Shown piece after piece: positions 24,860 to 36,330 of a stretch of 64,000 bases of DNA. The position numbers were made by a program, and so were the translations under genes. Position 1 is the first letter of the stretch; each line of letters begins with the position of its first letter. Below the pieces are notes generated by a model that was not told where the DNA came from, searched no databases, and saw only the letters and a program-made list of their open reading frames with translations. This DNA is from Ampelomyces quisqualis (taxonomy: Eukaryota > Ascomycota > Dothideomycetes > Pleosporales > Phaeosphaeriaceae), in assembly GCA_018398575.1 (NCBI GenBank), contig JAGTXZ010000008.1, positions 1,116,001 through 1,180,000 of the forward strand. The letters are read 5' to 3'.

Positions 24860-25975
24860 ATCTGAGTAGAGCAAACACGCAAAAACTAAGACTACTAACG
24901 CTAAATTACAAGCAAAACTATCTAGAAACTTGCCTCTATAAAGTTAAAGACCTTATTAATTATCTTGTAAGCCTAAGCACAACGCTTAGCAATCAAAAGA
25001 CCTAAAGCCCTAGATCTACAGCTTGGAGACAGCAAATCTCTAACTGTTCCTATAGCCTTAGGCAATAGAGACAACAACTAATTCTACGCTAGCTCCTAAC
25101 GCTTGGGTATTAGAGTCTAAGCAGCCTAAAGCTACTTCTTAAGCAGCAGAGCGTTAGGCAGGAAAAAGCTGCAACGCTAGTAACTAAACAATAGCTAGTT
25201 GTAGACTAGCGTAAACAGACTCTAAGCTACAAAGCTGCTTAACGCTCTACTAAAGCCTTGCTGCCTATATCCCTTAAAGCCTTAAGCAGGACGCGCAGGC
25301 TCCTTTCCTAGAAGCTAAAAGTTAGATTAACATAGCTTAAGCTTACTCTAAAACTAGTAGGAGCTAGAGCACTCTAAGCCTGCTGTAAGGCCTTTGCAGC
25401 CTTAAGCTGCTGGTTAAGCTACGCGTAAGCCTTCTCTGGCTCCTATAAACAAGTTAGCTATTTCTAAGATTAAAGAAGCTTTAAAACTTACTGCAATAGT
25501 TCCCTTAAATACGCTAATAATAATCTTTATAGTCTACTTATGTAGATTGCCTAGGCTACTTAAATTAGCAATTATATTACTAATAGCGATTAGAACAACC
25601 TACACCTTAACGCAAGAATAGTTTAGGTAAGCTGTGCAACGCTTACTTATTATTAATCTAGCTCTACTGTAGCAGCAGCTGTTGCCTTAATTGTTAGCAA
25701 ACTAAAAGGCGCAGCGCAAGCACAAACTAGAGCAAAGCTCTCTCTTCTTAACTTTAACAGTCTCTTTACTAGAGACTGCTCTACTCTTAGGCGTAGGATT
25801 GCGTTACTTAGTCTTGCGCTAGGACTAGCGCAGAGGATTTGCTAGAACCTAGTTGTCCTTACTCTTGTTAGCAGGCGCAGGAGCAGCAGCGTTCTTCTTG
25901 TAGGCGCGCGCGTAAGCTATCTTGTTAATTACAACAGATAGATTCTTCTTAGGAGGCTACTAGAGTTAGCAGCAA
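24860..25975 (-). pseudogene. Antisense Cys-rich frame in copia C
   Basis: Between pol and the 3' LTR, the minus strand reads as a long frame whose few stops are of the RIP type. It starts near 25975 with a Lys/Ala-rich stretch (VVINKIAYARAYKKNAAA), then a Cys-rich segment: CLRC at 25711-25722, further Cys 30-60 bp downstream, and RCTAYLNYSC at 25612-25641, then VVLIAISNIIANLSSLGNLH. CxxC plus RCxxC/Y-x4-C suggests a small zinc-binding domain, but no family is named with confidence. It is not part of standard copia coding capacity. A similar spacing appears in the antisense frame of chromovirus E. Element D ends before this region, so no second copia copy is available for comparison in this window. 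Confidence 0.55.
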
Positions 25976-26599
25976 AATAGATTAAGAGTAGAAAAAACTT
26001 ACTATAATAGAGTAGATAGATAAAGCAGTTAATAAAGTAGATAATAAAGAGAATTAATAGATAGGTAGCTAGTTAATAAGTTAATTAATAAGTTAATTAA
26101 TGCCCTAGAGTATAAGAGTATAGAAGCAGGCAGGCTTCTTATACCTAAGCAACGCAACTGCTAGGCAACAAGCTTACCTACTACTCTCTTACTTAGCTGC
26201 GCAATCTTACTCTATAACAACACGCGTAAACAGACTGCCTCTTACTTAGCTAACAGGCTAGGCAACAGCAACGCTCTAAATTAAAGCTTAGCTAACAGGT
26301 AAACTTACACTAACAGTCTGTTTGCACCTATCCTATAGACTGCCCGCTTACAAAACCTACACACAAGGCCTAAGGGGATAACGTAGGCTACAATTTTAGA
26401 CAGACAACACTAATATTAGATTTGGTTACATATATAGTAAATAATTAGGAATTTACGCGCTAATAACTAACGTTTGAGCTAATAAATTAAGCAACGCAAC
26501 GCCTGCGATACAGAGCAGCACTACTATTTGCCTTAATTACTACTTCTGCTCTGCTAAACAGATTAGGCAAGCTAACAAGTTTGCCTAATCTGGGGGGTG
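25976..26599. other. Copia C 3' untranslated region
   Basis: No convincing frame. It contains a short run of repeated gttaataagttaatt units at about 26066-26100 and the G-run tggggggtg at 26591-26599 directly before the 3' LTR, which is the likely polypurine tract priming plus-strand synthesis. Confidence 0.6.
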
Positions 26600-26817
26600 T
26601 GTAACAGAGTATGTAAATTAGCAGATTACAAGATTGTTATGTGTGATAACCAAGCATGTTACTAATAAAATAGAATCTATTTAGGACCAGGCTAACTTAT
26701 TAAGCTGTTTCTTGGCTTAGTGTATTTAATCTGATCTATCCTTACATAGTATAGAACAAGTAATAGGATCTTTTTTACTTACAACAATTTAATCTATAGT
26801 ATCGCTTAGCTTTTACA
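26600..26817 (+). repeat. 3' LTR of copia C
   Basis: 218 bp, beginning tgtaacagagtatgtaaatt and ending gcttttaca, followed by TSD gtagg. Differences from the 5' LTR are C/T and G/A. Confidence 0.94.
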
Positions 26818-26822
26818 GTAGG

Positions 26823-27039
26823 CTTAGTATCTTTGCAGATAACAGTATAGGCAAAGAAGATGCGTAGGCTAACAAGAAGAGTAACGCGCAAGTAATGTGT
26901 ACAGAAGGCAAGGCTAATACAGTATATAGTACTACCTAAAAAAAGAAGTAAGAGTGCAGAACAATAGATCTAGGTAGAGTATTTTTGTTTTAATAATTGC
27001 GCAGGTCCAAGCGCGCCTAGCGCTAGAGTAGGGGGATTA
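26823..27039 (+). other. End of element B internal region and polypurine tract
   Basis: Resumes the post-pol region of B after copia C. The plus frame continues with SIFADNSIGKEDA and VVLPKKRSKSAEQ-type residues (the A copy at 39133-39300 reads SIFANSSIGVEDV). The tract gagtagggggatta (27026-27039) directly precedes the LTR and is the likely polypurine tract. Confidence 0.6.
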
Positions 27040-27297
27040 TGTAACAGGCTGCTGCCTAGTTAGTCCTTAGTTACAGAAAAACCTTGGCTTACTAAACTAG
27101 AACACTAAAAAGGTTCTAAACTGGAACGCTAAAAATCCTCTAGGCTAGAATACTAAAAACGGTTCTGGACCAAAGCGCCTAAACCCCCTAGTCTAGACTG
27201 CCTTAGGACTATAAAAACCTTCTAGGTAGCAATTAGGATAGGTTACAAATTCACGTCTTTATTTTCTAGCATCTACTCTTAGGGTCTGCCCCTTATA
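27040..27297 (+). repeat. 3' LTR of element B
   Basis: 258 bp, tgtaacaggctgctgcc to gtctgccccttata, followed by TSD agatc (27298-27302). Confidence 0.94.
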
Positions 27298-27302
27298 AGA
27301 TC

Positions 27303-29204
27303 TAAGGCAGACTATAAGAAAAAGGTAAAGCTAGTAATCTAGAAACTTAGTGTAGCAGAGTTACACCTTAATGTAGAAAAAAGTAAGTTTAGTGTAAAGA
27401 AGACTAAATACTTTAGATTTATTATTAAGGCTAAGAAAAGAATAAGCATAGACCTTAAGAAAGTAGCTACTATACGTTCCTAGGAGCCTTCTAAGACAGT
27501 TAAAGAAGTCTAGAGTTTTATTAGCTTTGCTAACTTCTACTACTAGTTTATAAAAGACTTCTTAGAGCTAGCTGCTCTACTAACTAGGCTTACTAAGAAA
27601 GGCGTAGCCTTCTACTAGGGCCTTAAACAACAGATGTCCTTTAATAAGCTAAAAAAAGCTTTTGTAGTAAAACTATCCCTAGCAAACTTTAATATAGAGC
27701 TAGAAATAGTAGTAGAATATAACGCTTTAGGATAGTTAACTAGAAGAGTGTTGTCTTAATATAGTAGAGACAAACGCTTCTAGGCTGTAGCTTACTACTT
27801 AGTAAAGAACACAGCTGCAGAAGCTAACTACACTATCTATAATAAGAAGCTGTTAGCTATAGCTAAGTGCCTAGAGTAGTAGAGAATTAAACTTTAGAGA
27901 GTAAAGCATTTTACTATGCTTACAGACTATAAGAACTTAGAATACTTTGCTAGTACATAACTGCTAACAGAAAGACACGTCTACTAGGCAGAGTTCTTTA
28001 GCATATTTAATATTAGATTCTAATACTACCTAGGAAACGTTAATAGTAGAGCAGATGCTCTTTCTAAAAAAAAATAAGATCTTTCTTAAGGAAGAGCAGA
28101 CGCGCAGGTATAGTCTTAGACTTTCTAATTATTTACTTCTGCTTTAAAAACTAAAGATAAAGAAAACTTAGTACTTGCTACTTTCTTTGCAGCTTAGTAA
28201 AGGGATTTGCTATAATAGAGAAAAGAAGAAATAAAGGAGCTTTAAAACGTGCTTATAGATAAAGATGCTGCGTTAACTACTTCTTTTACAGCTTAGTAGA
28301 AAGATATACTATAATAAAGAAAAGAAAAAATAGAGTAGCTCTAAAATATACTTATAGACAAAGATACTACGTTAACTACTTTTCTTGCAGCTTAGCAGAG
28401 GAATATACTACAACAGAAGGAGAAAGAAATAGAGTAGCTCTAAAACGTACTTGCAGACAAAGACGCTACGTTAAGAAAAAAAAACGTTGCCTATAACTAA
28501 AGTATTAAGAAGCTCTCTACAGCAAGAAATATTCTAGATTCTACTAAAGAAACTATAGTACTACATATAATTACGCCTAAGCAAGGTCTATATATAAACA
28601 AGCGCTCTAAAGAATTATTAGAGCCTGCTATTAAAGAGCTGTAAGAATAGGCTATCTGTATAGATAAAGCCTACTAAGCAGTAGTTAATGCTGTTAGAAT
28701 AGAGTAACAGAAATTCCCTCCTTATTTAAGCCTAAAAGTTTCTCTAGTAGAGTGTGCCTTAGATAACCTAAGACGCTTACTCTATAAGAAATATAAGTAA
28801 GTGCTAGAATGCGTAAACCTATAAACCTATATTATCTTAGAAGCGTATAATTTTCTAATTTTTAGACACCTAAGCAAAGAAAACACCTATATAATATTAG
28901 TAAAAGACTACTTTTAGCCTAAAATGTTCTTAAGTATCTACTAGTTTGTCTAAAACTACTTAGTGTGTAGCTAGATAAAGCTATAGAAAGAACTTAAACA
29001 AGAATTACTGCGCCTACTTCTGCTCTTAGACTAAATATAGAAGAAATTATTAGTAGACTTTATTGTAGGCCTTCTGCTAAGCTGCAAAATGCTACACCTT
29101 ATAGTAGTTACTAACTAACTAAGTAAAAACGTAGTGCTTATGCCTATCTTAGACCTAGAAGTCTTTACTATAGTTAAGGTATTTATTAAACAAGTAGTTG
29201 CGTA
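27303..29204 (+). pseudogene. pol middle part (RT end to integrase), element A
   Basis: Continuation of A's pol after element B. Reads KADYKKKVKLVI, VKKTKYFRFIIKAKK, SFISFANFY (RT connection and thumb), then RNase H with LVKNTAAEANYTIYNKKLLA and LTDYKNLEYF, then three 99-bp repeats, then the integrase zinc-binding region and catalytic core start (LLVDFIVGLLLSCKML at about 29045-29095). Interrupted at 29209 by chromovirus E with TSD ctatt; resumes at 36331. Confidence 0.88.
28225..28500 (+). repeat. 33-residue tandem repeats in pol linker of A
   Basis: Three units with 99-bp spacing, marked by gct(t/c)taaaa at 28239, 28338 and 28437. Same repeat as in element B, where five units are present. 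Confidence 0.85.
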
Positions 29205-29209
29205 CTATT

Positions 29210-29508
29210 TGTAACAAGCACATGCAAACACATGTTACATCTAATACCTTATGAAGGCTTAGTAACAGATTATGTAGGAAGCTAGCAGATTAGGACCAAA
29301 AGCGCTCTGACAGCGCTCTAACTTAGCTACTACGCCTACTATAAATATAAGCCTATAGTATAGATAGAGGACAAGTTTCTCTTGTCCTTCTGTACAAGAC
29401 CTATAGGTGTATAGCCAATCTAGAATCTCTAATACAATACGCACTTCTATATGCCTCTAATACGTATCCAATTTAATCTCAATAGCTGTACCTACCTGCG
29501 TTGTTACA
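29210..29508 (+). repeat. 5' LTR of chromovirus E
   Basis: Begins tgtaacaagcacatgcaaac, ends ctgcgttgttaca. A minus-strand open stretch at 29259-29444 lies wholly inside this LTR and is not a gene. Confidence 0.95.
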
Positions 29509-29819
29509 TTACAAGAGAAACTTTATCCTGCTAGTAATAGCATTTATATAATATTGCAATTTACTTTTAAAAAGATCGCGTTAAAACGTCTAGAACCCTA
29601 TCTAAATTAGATCTGTTTGCAACCTTAAATCTATTAAACACAGTTAGGATCCCTTAGATCTCTTAACAGCCAAAGCCTTTAGGTTTAGATCTTCCTATTA
29701 ACATAATAGTTAGGATTACTTTAGAAAAGTTACGTTTGGCGCTATAATAGAAACTCAGAGACTATTAATAACCTAGGAGTATTAGAGGCAACGCTAATAA
29801 CTCCCCCTAAAGAACTAAC

Positions 29820-31070
29820 CTTAGGAGCCTTTCTCTGAGACAACTCTGTATTAACTGTAACAACCTAGCAACAGAGTGCTAAAGCGAAAAAGATAGACAC
29901 TAAGGAACTCTCTTAGCCTAGAGCTGCACTAAATCTAACTTCTGCTTAAATAGAGGTTAATTAATTACAACAAGATTTAAAACAGGCTTTAGCAGAAATT
30001 AATTCCCTTAAGAAAGGACTAACTCTGTTAATAGGACTAGACAAGCCTCTACCTACTACCAAATTACTCTAGAACAATTCTGTACCCTGCTGTTTATCTA
30101 ACAGCTCTACATCTAAGTACTTACATTACTATAAAGGCTCTTGCTAACTTTAACAATCTAAGAAAACGCCTAATATAGACAATCTTAGTAATAGAAAAGA
30201 TCCTACCTTCTGCTAATAGCAGGCTTCTATCTAGGATTAACTTGAGATTAACTTAGATTACTATTAGACTAAAAGACAACGCATGGCCTTAGTATAGAGC
30301 TATACTACAGGATTAGCTAAGGGCTATCTTAAGCTACAATATTTATCAGATACTAATTAAGAGCAATTCTAGAACACTAAGCAAATAATTAAGCTACTTA
30401 AGTCTTACTTTATTACAGGTAACAAGGTAGCTAAAAGCTAAGCAGCTTTTAATTAAATGCAGATAACTAAAGAGAAAACGTTCTCCTTGTTTAAAGCTAG
30501 GTTTCTAAGTTCTACAGTTAAAGGACAAGTACCCTCTTTAGAGTAGTTTTACTACTTATAGACTAAGATTACGCCAGGGTTGCAAGCCCCTAACCTAGGA
30601 TTCAGGCACCAATAGAAGAACTTATTTAATCAGATAGTAGAACACCTTACTGCATATAATATAAAGCGGAAGAACAACCCTACACTAAGCATAACACTAG
30701 CTGCCGCTAGGTTACTAATTAGGTTAGCTCTATAACAGAATTTAGAGCCAAATCAGACTACTACTACTAGCGCTCTAACAAATTCTGCGCTAGTCTATTA
30801 ATCTACAACAGTGCGTCTTTCTACAAAGACTTCTAAGCTAGAATAATAGAAGACCTCTAGTAGTTGTTACAATTGCAGTAAGCTAAGATATTACTCTAGC
30901 AACTGCATAAAGCCTTGTGTGCGTTAGATTAAAGCTGTAGAAGTAGATAAGTATAAAGATGCTTAAGAGCAACCTAATCAAGAGGTGTATTATACAAGAA
31001 ATAGAAGCGCCTAGAAGAACACTCCTCTCTAGGCCTAAGCTGTTACAATCTATCTTACCTTAACCTTTCT
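29820..31070 (+). pseudogene. gag, chromovirus E
   Basis: Gag frame with RIP stops. Capsid-like core at about 30340-30700 (SYFITGNKVAKS, NKLFNQIVEHLTA-type residues), then a nucleocapsid knuckle at 30865-30906 read as CYNCSKLRYYSSNC: three Cys of CX2CX4HX4C are kept and the His has become Tyr. The leader 29509-29820 shows no distinct feature beyond being between LTR and gag; the start codon is uncertain. Confidence 0.82.
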
Positions 31071-34000
31071 TATTTGTTTTGCAGTCTCTATTTCCTTATA
31101 CCTACGCTTCTTTACAACTAAGGCCTTAGCTTACGCCTTAATACTCTTGTTAACACTAGTGCTTAAGGTTTCCTATTTTTGAATTTACAAATTGTCTTAT
31201 CTGTTTCTAAAGCCTTGCAGCAACCTATCCGCAAGCTCCCCTTCTAAGTTTAGGTACGCAGCTTTAAGGATTAGATTACTTCTTTAGTTACTCAATATAT
31301 TTAACTATACTTGAATATTAATAGCCAAAAGATTTTGAACTGTCTATTCCTTATCCTTAATCTTAGGTCTTAGGATTGTATACTTAGCCTCTAATAGTTA
31401 AGACAATTTAAGATTCAATTAGACACGGATAGGTTACAGTTTATTTAGCTATCCAAGTACCCCTGTTTATACAATCCTTTACCCCCTATTCCTACTATTC
31501 TATATTAAGCTATAGTGCTAGCTACTGTCTATCTTAATGTGCAATAACGCAACGCCCTATAGGAGAAAGAAGACTATTGTATCTAAAACAGTTCTTACTG
31601 TTCCTCTTCTTCTATTTATTGTATCAAGGGATGCTTAAAGCTCCTATTAGCCTGAAAAATCTTAGAGATCTCTTATACCCTAACCAAGCAAAACTGCTTA
31701 GAGTCTAAACCCTCTCTAACTACCTGCATCGCTCTTATTTCTGCTAATGCATTTTACTTTATTATAAAGAAGCCCTAGAACAAGTTCTTTACGACAAGCC
31801 TCTATAAGATTAATAGGATCCTTGCCTTTAAGGACGACGCAGACAATTAAAGCTAATTAGATAAGAGATTACCTGCCTGTTACTCCTAGTATTAGAATGT
31901 ATTTAGCAAGTTAGCAGCCAATCAATTGCCTCCTTATTGTCTGTACAAATACAAGATTGTCCTTAAAGAACTATTACTAAATACGTTTAGTCCCCTGTAT
32001 AAGCAAAACTAAGAAGAGCTTAAAGCTACTAAGGCCTACGTCTAGGAACACCTTTAGAAGAGTTTTATTAAGGCTAGCTAAAGTCCTTTTGCTTTACCTA
32101 TCCTTTGTGTACGCAAACCAAATAGAGATATACGCATCTGTGTAGACTACTAGAAGATTAACGCCCTTACGCGCAAGGACGTCTATCTAATCTCTTGTAT
32201 TAATAAGCTGCTATTACGCCCCTCTAAGGCTAAGATCTTTACTAAGTTTAATATCTAGGCTGCTTTTAACAAAATTTGTATAGATCCTGACTCTAAAGAG
32301 TATACTACCTTTTAGACCTGTTACAGTACATATAAGTGTAAGGTTCTTCCTTTTAGCTTGTACAATAGGCTAGCTATATATTAACGCTATATAAACAATA
32401 CACTAATTAATTATCTTAATAATTTCTGCATTGCGTATCTTAATAACATCCTAATCTACTCTAAGGATATAAACTTACATTAGGAACACGTCCAAAAGGT
32501 TCTAGAGCGCCTACGTACTACAGGACTCTAAGTAGACATTTAGAAGAGTAAATTCTATGTAACCTGCACAAAGTATCTAGGTTACGTTTTAATAAACTAG
32601 GGCACTAAAGTTAACCCTAACAAGGTAGAAGCACTCTAAAACTAGGCTGAACCTACTACAGTTACTAGCGTTAAGTTATTTCTTGGTTTTACTAGTTTCT
32701 ATTAACAATTCATTAAGGATTTCTTCTGTGTAGCCAAACCAATTATAAAGCTTTAAAGTTCCGCTACACTGTTTGATTAGACTATAGACTGCTAATAGGC
32801 TTTTGATTAGATTAAAGCCTTACTCCTAGCTATTCCTACGCTATCTTATTTCTATCCTAAGTATAACACAAAGTTAGAAACTAACGCGTTAGATAGAGTA
32901 ATAGCAGGAGTACTCTCTTAGAAGCACCCTAATAACAAGTAGTATCCTGTAGCCTTCTATAGTTACGCCCTATCTAGGGCTAAGCTCAATTAAGAAATAC
33001 ATAATAAGGAACTTTTTGCTATCCTAAAAGCGTTTAAGAAGTAGAGAGCTAAACTTACCTCTATACAAAGTTAAATCTAGGTGTATTTAGATTACTGCTC
33101 CTTAGAATACTTTATAACTACTAAGGTTCTTAATGCACGTTAAGTATAATAGGCAGAAATTATTGCCCCTTTTAATTTCTGCATTAAGTACACGCCTAGC
33201 AAGCTTAACAAGTAAGCTAATATCCTAAGCTAAAGGGAACAGAACGTTAGTAAGGTTAAGGCTGCCTAACAAGACAACAGATCCTGTGTACTTCTAGGAC
33301 CTAAACGCCTAAACCCTCTAGTTAACTCTAAACTGGCTTAGAACTACGTCTATAACTAGCTAGAGATTAATGTTTTAGCTATTTTAGTCTAATCTATTAG
33401 TGCCTCTCTAAATCTTAACTTGTTAAAACTAATTAAAGCCCTGCTAGTAGAGAATTGCCGCTCTTTTAAGGAAGAACGCCTTACGCTACTATAGCTGTAT
33501 TGTGTCTAAGAAGAACTACTGCTATATTACTTACGCCTATATATACCTAGGGACTCTTCTTTATGCACTTAACTAATTAGAGAGGCTTACAATTAGGTAT
33601 CTACTGCTTACCTAAGCGCTACAAAGACATATTAGCTCTTAGCTTAGCAATATTATTAGAAGGGTATAGAGGCTATATGCAAACGCTATGTACAAAACTG
33701 CGTTTCCTGTTAAAGATTCTATCTAAGACAGCTCTAAGCCTAAGGTTTCCTCTATCTGTTACAAATTCCTAATAGGCCTATGCAGCATTTGTGTATAGAT
33801 TTTAAGACATTCCTAACAGATTGTTATAGCTATAATCAAATTATAGTTGTTATTAATCGCCTATCTAAGCAAGCTGTTTCTATTCCTTGCTACAAAACAA
33901 TTAACGCTCAAGAAATAGCTTACTTGTTTATCCAATAGGTATACTAATTCAGCTATACTTCTAAAAGTATAGTGTCTAACTGTAGACTCTAGTTTGTGTC

Positions 34001-34870
34001 CTGATTCTAGTCTAAGTTCTGCAAGATCCTAGGCGTGCAACTTAAGCTTTCTACAGCCTACTATAAATAAACTAATAGACAAACTAAGATTATAAATAAG
34101 TATATTAATTAATAATTAAGGCCTTTTGTATTCTATTACTAGAACAACTAGAGTAACCTCTTGCTAATAATTAATTAAGCCTAAGCTACGCTGCTGCACT
34201 CTGCAATTGGTATAGCGCTATACTAGCTCTTGTTTAGATCTAAACTACAATAGAGCTAGGATTAGGCATTATCCCCTTTAAAACACAAAGATGTAAACGT
34301 TAAGAATACCTTAAGCTTGGCTACCTACATACATAAAGCCTAGCGCACAGCTAAAGACAATATAGAGAAAGCGTAGAAACAGATAGCTGCTAAGGTAAAT
34401 AAACATTGTTAACCTGTTAATTAGGCAGTAGGTAACAAGGTTTACCTCTTAACCTAAAACCTATCTGTTACTTACCTGAGTTGTAAACTTGCTGAATTGT
34501 AGGAAGGCCTCTTTAAAGTTCTAGAACAAGTTAGCCATTTATTTTAACTAAAGCTACCTAAAGGTTCTAAGATCTATAACGTGTTCGCTCTAGACGTCCT
34601 CTGCAAGAACTCTAACAACCCCTTGCCTAGTTAGCTAAGCCTAAACTTATCTAGCATTCTAATTTAAGGCGTTAAAGAATAGGAAGTTAAAGAGATCCTA
34701 GCTAGCAAGCTGTACTGCTCTATCCTAAAGTATTGCGTGAAATAGGTAGGCTATAACCCTAACTCTACTTAGTATAACGCCTTAAACTTTATAGGCGCTC
34801 TATACATGTTACAAGCGTTCTATAAACGCTATCCAAAACAGCTAGGACTCCTACAAGCGTTGGCTAAGTA
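31071..34870 (+). pseudogene. pol with chromodomain, chromovirus E
   Basis: Tf1/Pyret-like pol. Protease lies near 31150-31550 but its motif is unclear. RT (about 31950-32560): LCVRKPNRDIRICVDY, AKIFTKFNI, CKVLPFSLYNRLA, and catalytic box YLNN at 32436-32447 (both Asp lost). RNase H (about 32830-33200): ETNALD, LNKEIHNKELFAILKAFK. Integrase (about 33540-34400): FLTDCYSYNQIIVVINRLSK, then VSN with AAC at 33978-33980 (Asp to Asn) and TNRQTK with AAG at 34086-34088 (Glu to Lys). Chromodomain at 34672-34860: EVKEILASKLYCSILKY then VGYNPNST, YNALNFIGAL and LQAFYKRYPK. Chromodomains direct integration to modified histone tails in this clade. Inactive as read. Confidence 0.92.
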
Positions 34871-34989
34871 GATTACAGCATAGGAAAAAGAAGTTAAAGA
34901 TCTTACAGTATTGCAAGACAATTATATTAGGGAAATTAAACTTAATATTGCAACTACTACACTAGTAGGTAACAGCTATTAACAATAGA

Positions 34990-35640
34990 AGTCTTACTCT
35001 TCTATTAGATCTAATAGCAGACTGTTGCTGCTACTAGTAGGACGTTCTTAACTATCTAAATCCCTAGGTACAGACACTAACGTACTACCTAGTTATCTTC
35101 TGTTCTAGCCCTGCCTGCTGCGAGTACCTGCCTTCTGCTCTGCTGCTGCCTAAAACGTTGCTACCTGCGCCTCCTCTTGCTCTACTAACTAATTAGCCCT
35201 TAATGCTATTATAACATCTACTAGCTAAGCGACTATACTAGTTAACCTAGCTGTGCTCCTCTTAAGCGACCTAACCTCCTTAGCTATTGCCCTAACCTCT
35301 CTGGCTAGCTCCTCTCTCTAGTAATAAGCGCTAACTAACAAGTTAGTGTTATTTATGTTAGCTACCTGTGCAGTGCCTACTTACACAACAGTAGCTAACT
35401 AAAACGCTGCCTTTTTAACAGCAGCCTCTTGCTCTAACACTACCTTGTTAGACTTGTCTCTACCTAAGGCAGTAAACCTATAGTTAAGGGCCTTAGAGAG
35501 GCTATTATACTTCTAGCCTGCATATAGGAGAACTAGGCAACACTTCTTATTTAAGAGTGTGCAATAAGCACACTTCTTAGACACGTTTAAATAGAATCTA
35601 AACTTGATATTAAAATAGCTGCAGGCAAAAGCCCTTGCAG
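34990..35640 (-). pseudogene. Antisense CxxC-containing frame in chromovirus E
   Basis: Lies between the chromodomain and the 3' LTR, on the strand opposite gag-pol. Reading the minus strand from about 35640: FNIKFRFYLNVSKK, then CAYCTLLNKKCC at 35537-35572 (a CxxC-x6-C motif), SLSKALNYRFTALGRDKSNK, VVLEQEAAVKKAAF, VANINNTNLLVSAYY, a charged helix-forming segment REELAREVRAIAKEVRSLKR at about 35260-35320, LTSIVA and LVDVIIALRAN. The few stops are TAG/TAA of RIP type. The same helix and flanks recur in element G (45366-45630, KLAKEVKRIA) with amino-acid-level similarity, which supports a real gene rather than a chance frame. Function unknown; the motif suggests metal binding followed by a coiled coil. 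Confidence 0.6.
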
Positions 35641-36026
35641 CCTGCAGGCAAATAACCTAATAGGCTAGAGGATAAGCTCTAGAAGGGACAGGAATAGGCA
35701 TTGTGTGTATCTGCAGAAACAATTAGCTAACAATTAAATTAGGAGAGCAGTTAGATAGCTGTAGGTATACAAACGTGTAGGGGGAGAGTGTAGAAAAGCA
35801 GTATACTAGAGAGCTAGCCTTGTATATATGCTTAAAAAGCTTAAGGTAAAGTTAGGAACTTTAAACGCGCTAGCGCGCTAATCAAAACAACAACAAATAG
35901 CTATATTACGTTATCTTAAAATAAACTCAAGGTAAATGTAAGTTTATAACAATTTAGAGAGGTGTCTAAAACAACACTAATACAGACCTAATTAATAGGG
36001 ACTATTAATTTCAAGAAGGGGGGTAA
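35641..36026. other. Chromovirus E 3' untranslated region
   Basis: No frame seen. Contains the palindromic cgcgctagcgcgc at about 35867-35879, a lariat-like AT-rich tract, and the polypurine tract caagaaggggggtaa (36012-36026) immediately before the 3' LTR. Confidence 0.6.
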
Positions 36027-36325
36027 TGTAATAAGCATATGCAAACACATGTTACATCTAATACCTTATGAAGGCTTAGTAACAGATTATGTAGGGAGCT
36101 AGCAGATTAGGACTAAAAGCGCTCCAACAGCGCTCTAACTCAGCTACTACGCCTACTATAAATATAAGCCTATAGTATAGATAGAGGACAAGTTTCTCTT
36201 GTCCTTCTGTACAAGACCTATAGGTGTATAGCTAATCCAGAATCTCTAATACAACACGCACTCCTATATGCCTCTAACACGTATCTAATTTGATCCTAAT
36301 AGCTGTACCTACCTGCGTTGTTACA
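36027..36325 (+). repeat. 3' LTR of chromovirus E
   Basis: 299 bp, tgtaataagcatatgcaaac to ctgcgttgttaca, followed by TSD ctatt. Against the 5' LTR the substitutions seen are C/T and G/A (for example tgtaacaagcac versus tgtaataagcat). Confidence 0.95.
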
Positions 36326-36330
36326 CTATT

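Larger units (their letters stand above)
19278..26817 (+). mobile_element. Ty1/copia element C (7.5 kb)
   Basis: Complete copia retrotransposon inside element B. LTRs are 19278-19495 and 26600-26817 (218 bp each), with identical 5-bp TSD gtagg at 19273-19277 and 26818-26822. Domain order Gag, GAG-pre-integrase, integrase, RT, RNase H is diagnostic of Ty1/copia. A long region between pol and the 3' LTR carries an antisense Cys-rich frame. It retains many CpA and TpG dinucleotides and is the youngest layer of the nest, but is still RIP-inactivated. Confidence 0.95.
11626..27297 (+). mobile_element. Gypsy element B (A family), with nested copia C
   Basis: Complete copy of the same gypsy family as A, inserted in A's reverse transcriptase. 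LTRs are 11626-11883 and 27040-27297 (258 bp each). TSD is aggtc at 11621-11625 versus agatc at 27298-27302, a single G/A difference as RIP would give. Its own length without copia C (19278-26817 plus 5-bp TSD) is about 8.1 kb. B keeps more CpA and TpG than A, consistent with a younger age. Confidence 0.95.
29210..36325 (+). mobile_element. Chromovirus E (7.1-kb gypsy element)
   Basis: Complete Ty3/gypsy chromovirus in A's integrase. LTRs are 29210-29508 and 36027-36325 (299 bp each); TSD ctatt at 29205-29209 and 36326-36330 is identical. Gag with zinc knuckle, RT, RNase H, integrase and a clear C-terminal chromodomain. Between pol and the 3' LTR it carries an antisense Cys-containing frame. 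RIP is moderate: stops are fewer than in A, and LTR differences are transitions. Element G (minus strand, 45366-58470) is a diverged relative. Confidence 0.95.

Noticed and set aside
29259..29444. Open minus-strand frame of 61 codons
   Set aside because: Wholly inside the 299-bp LTR of chromovirus E and equally present in its partner LTR; a chance frame.
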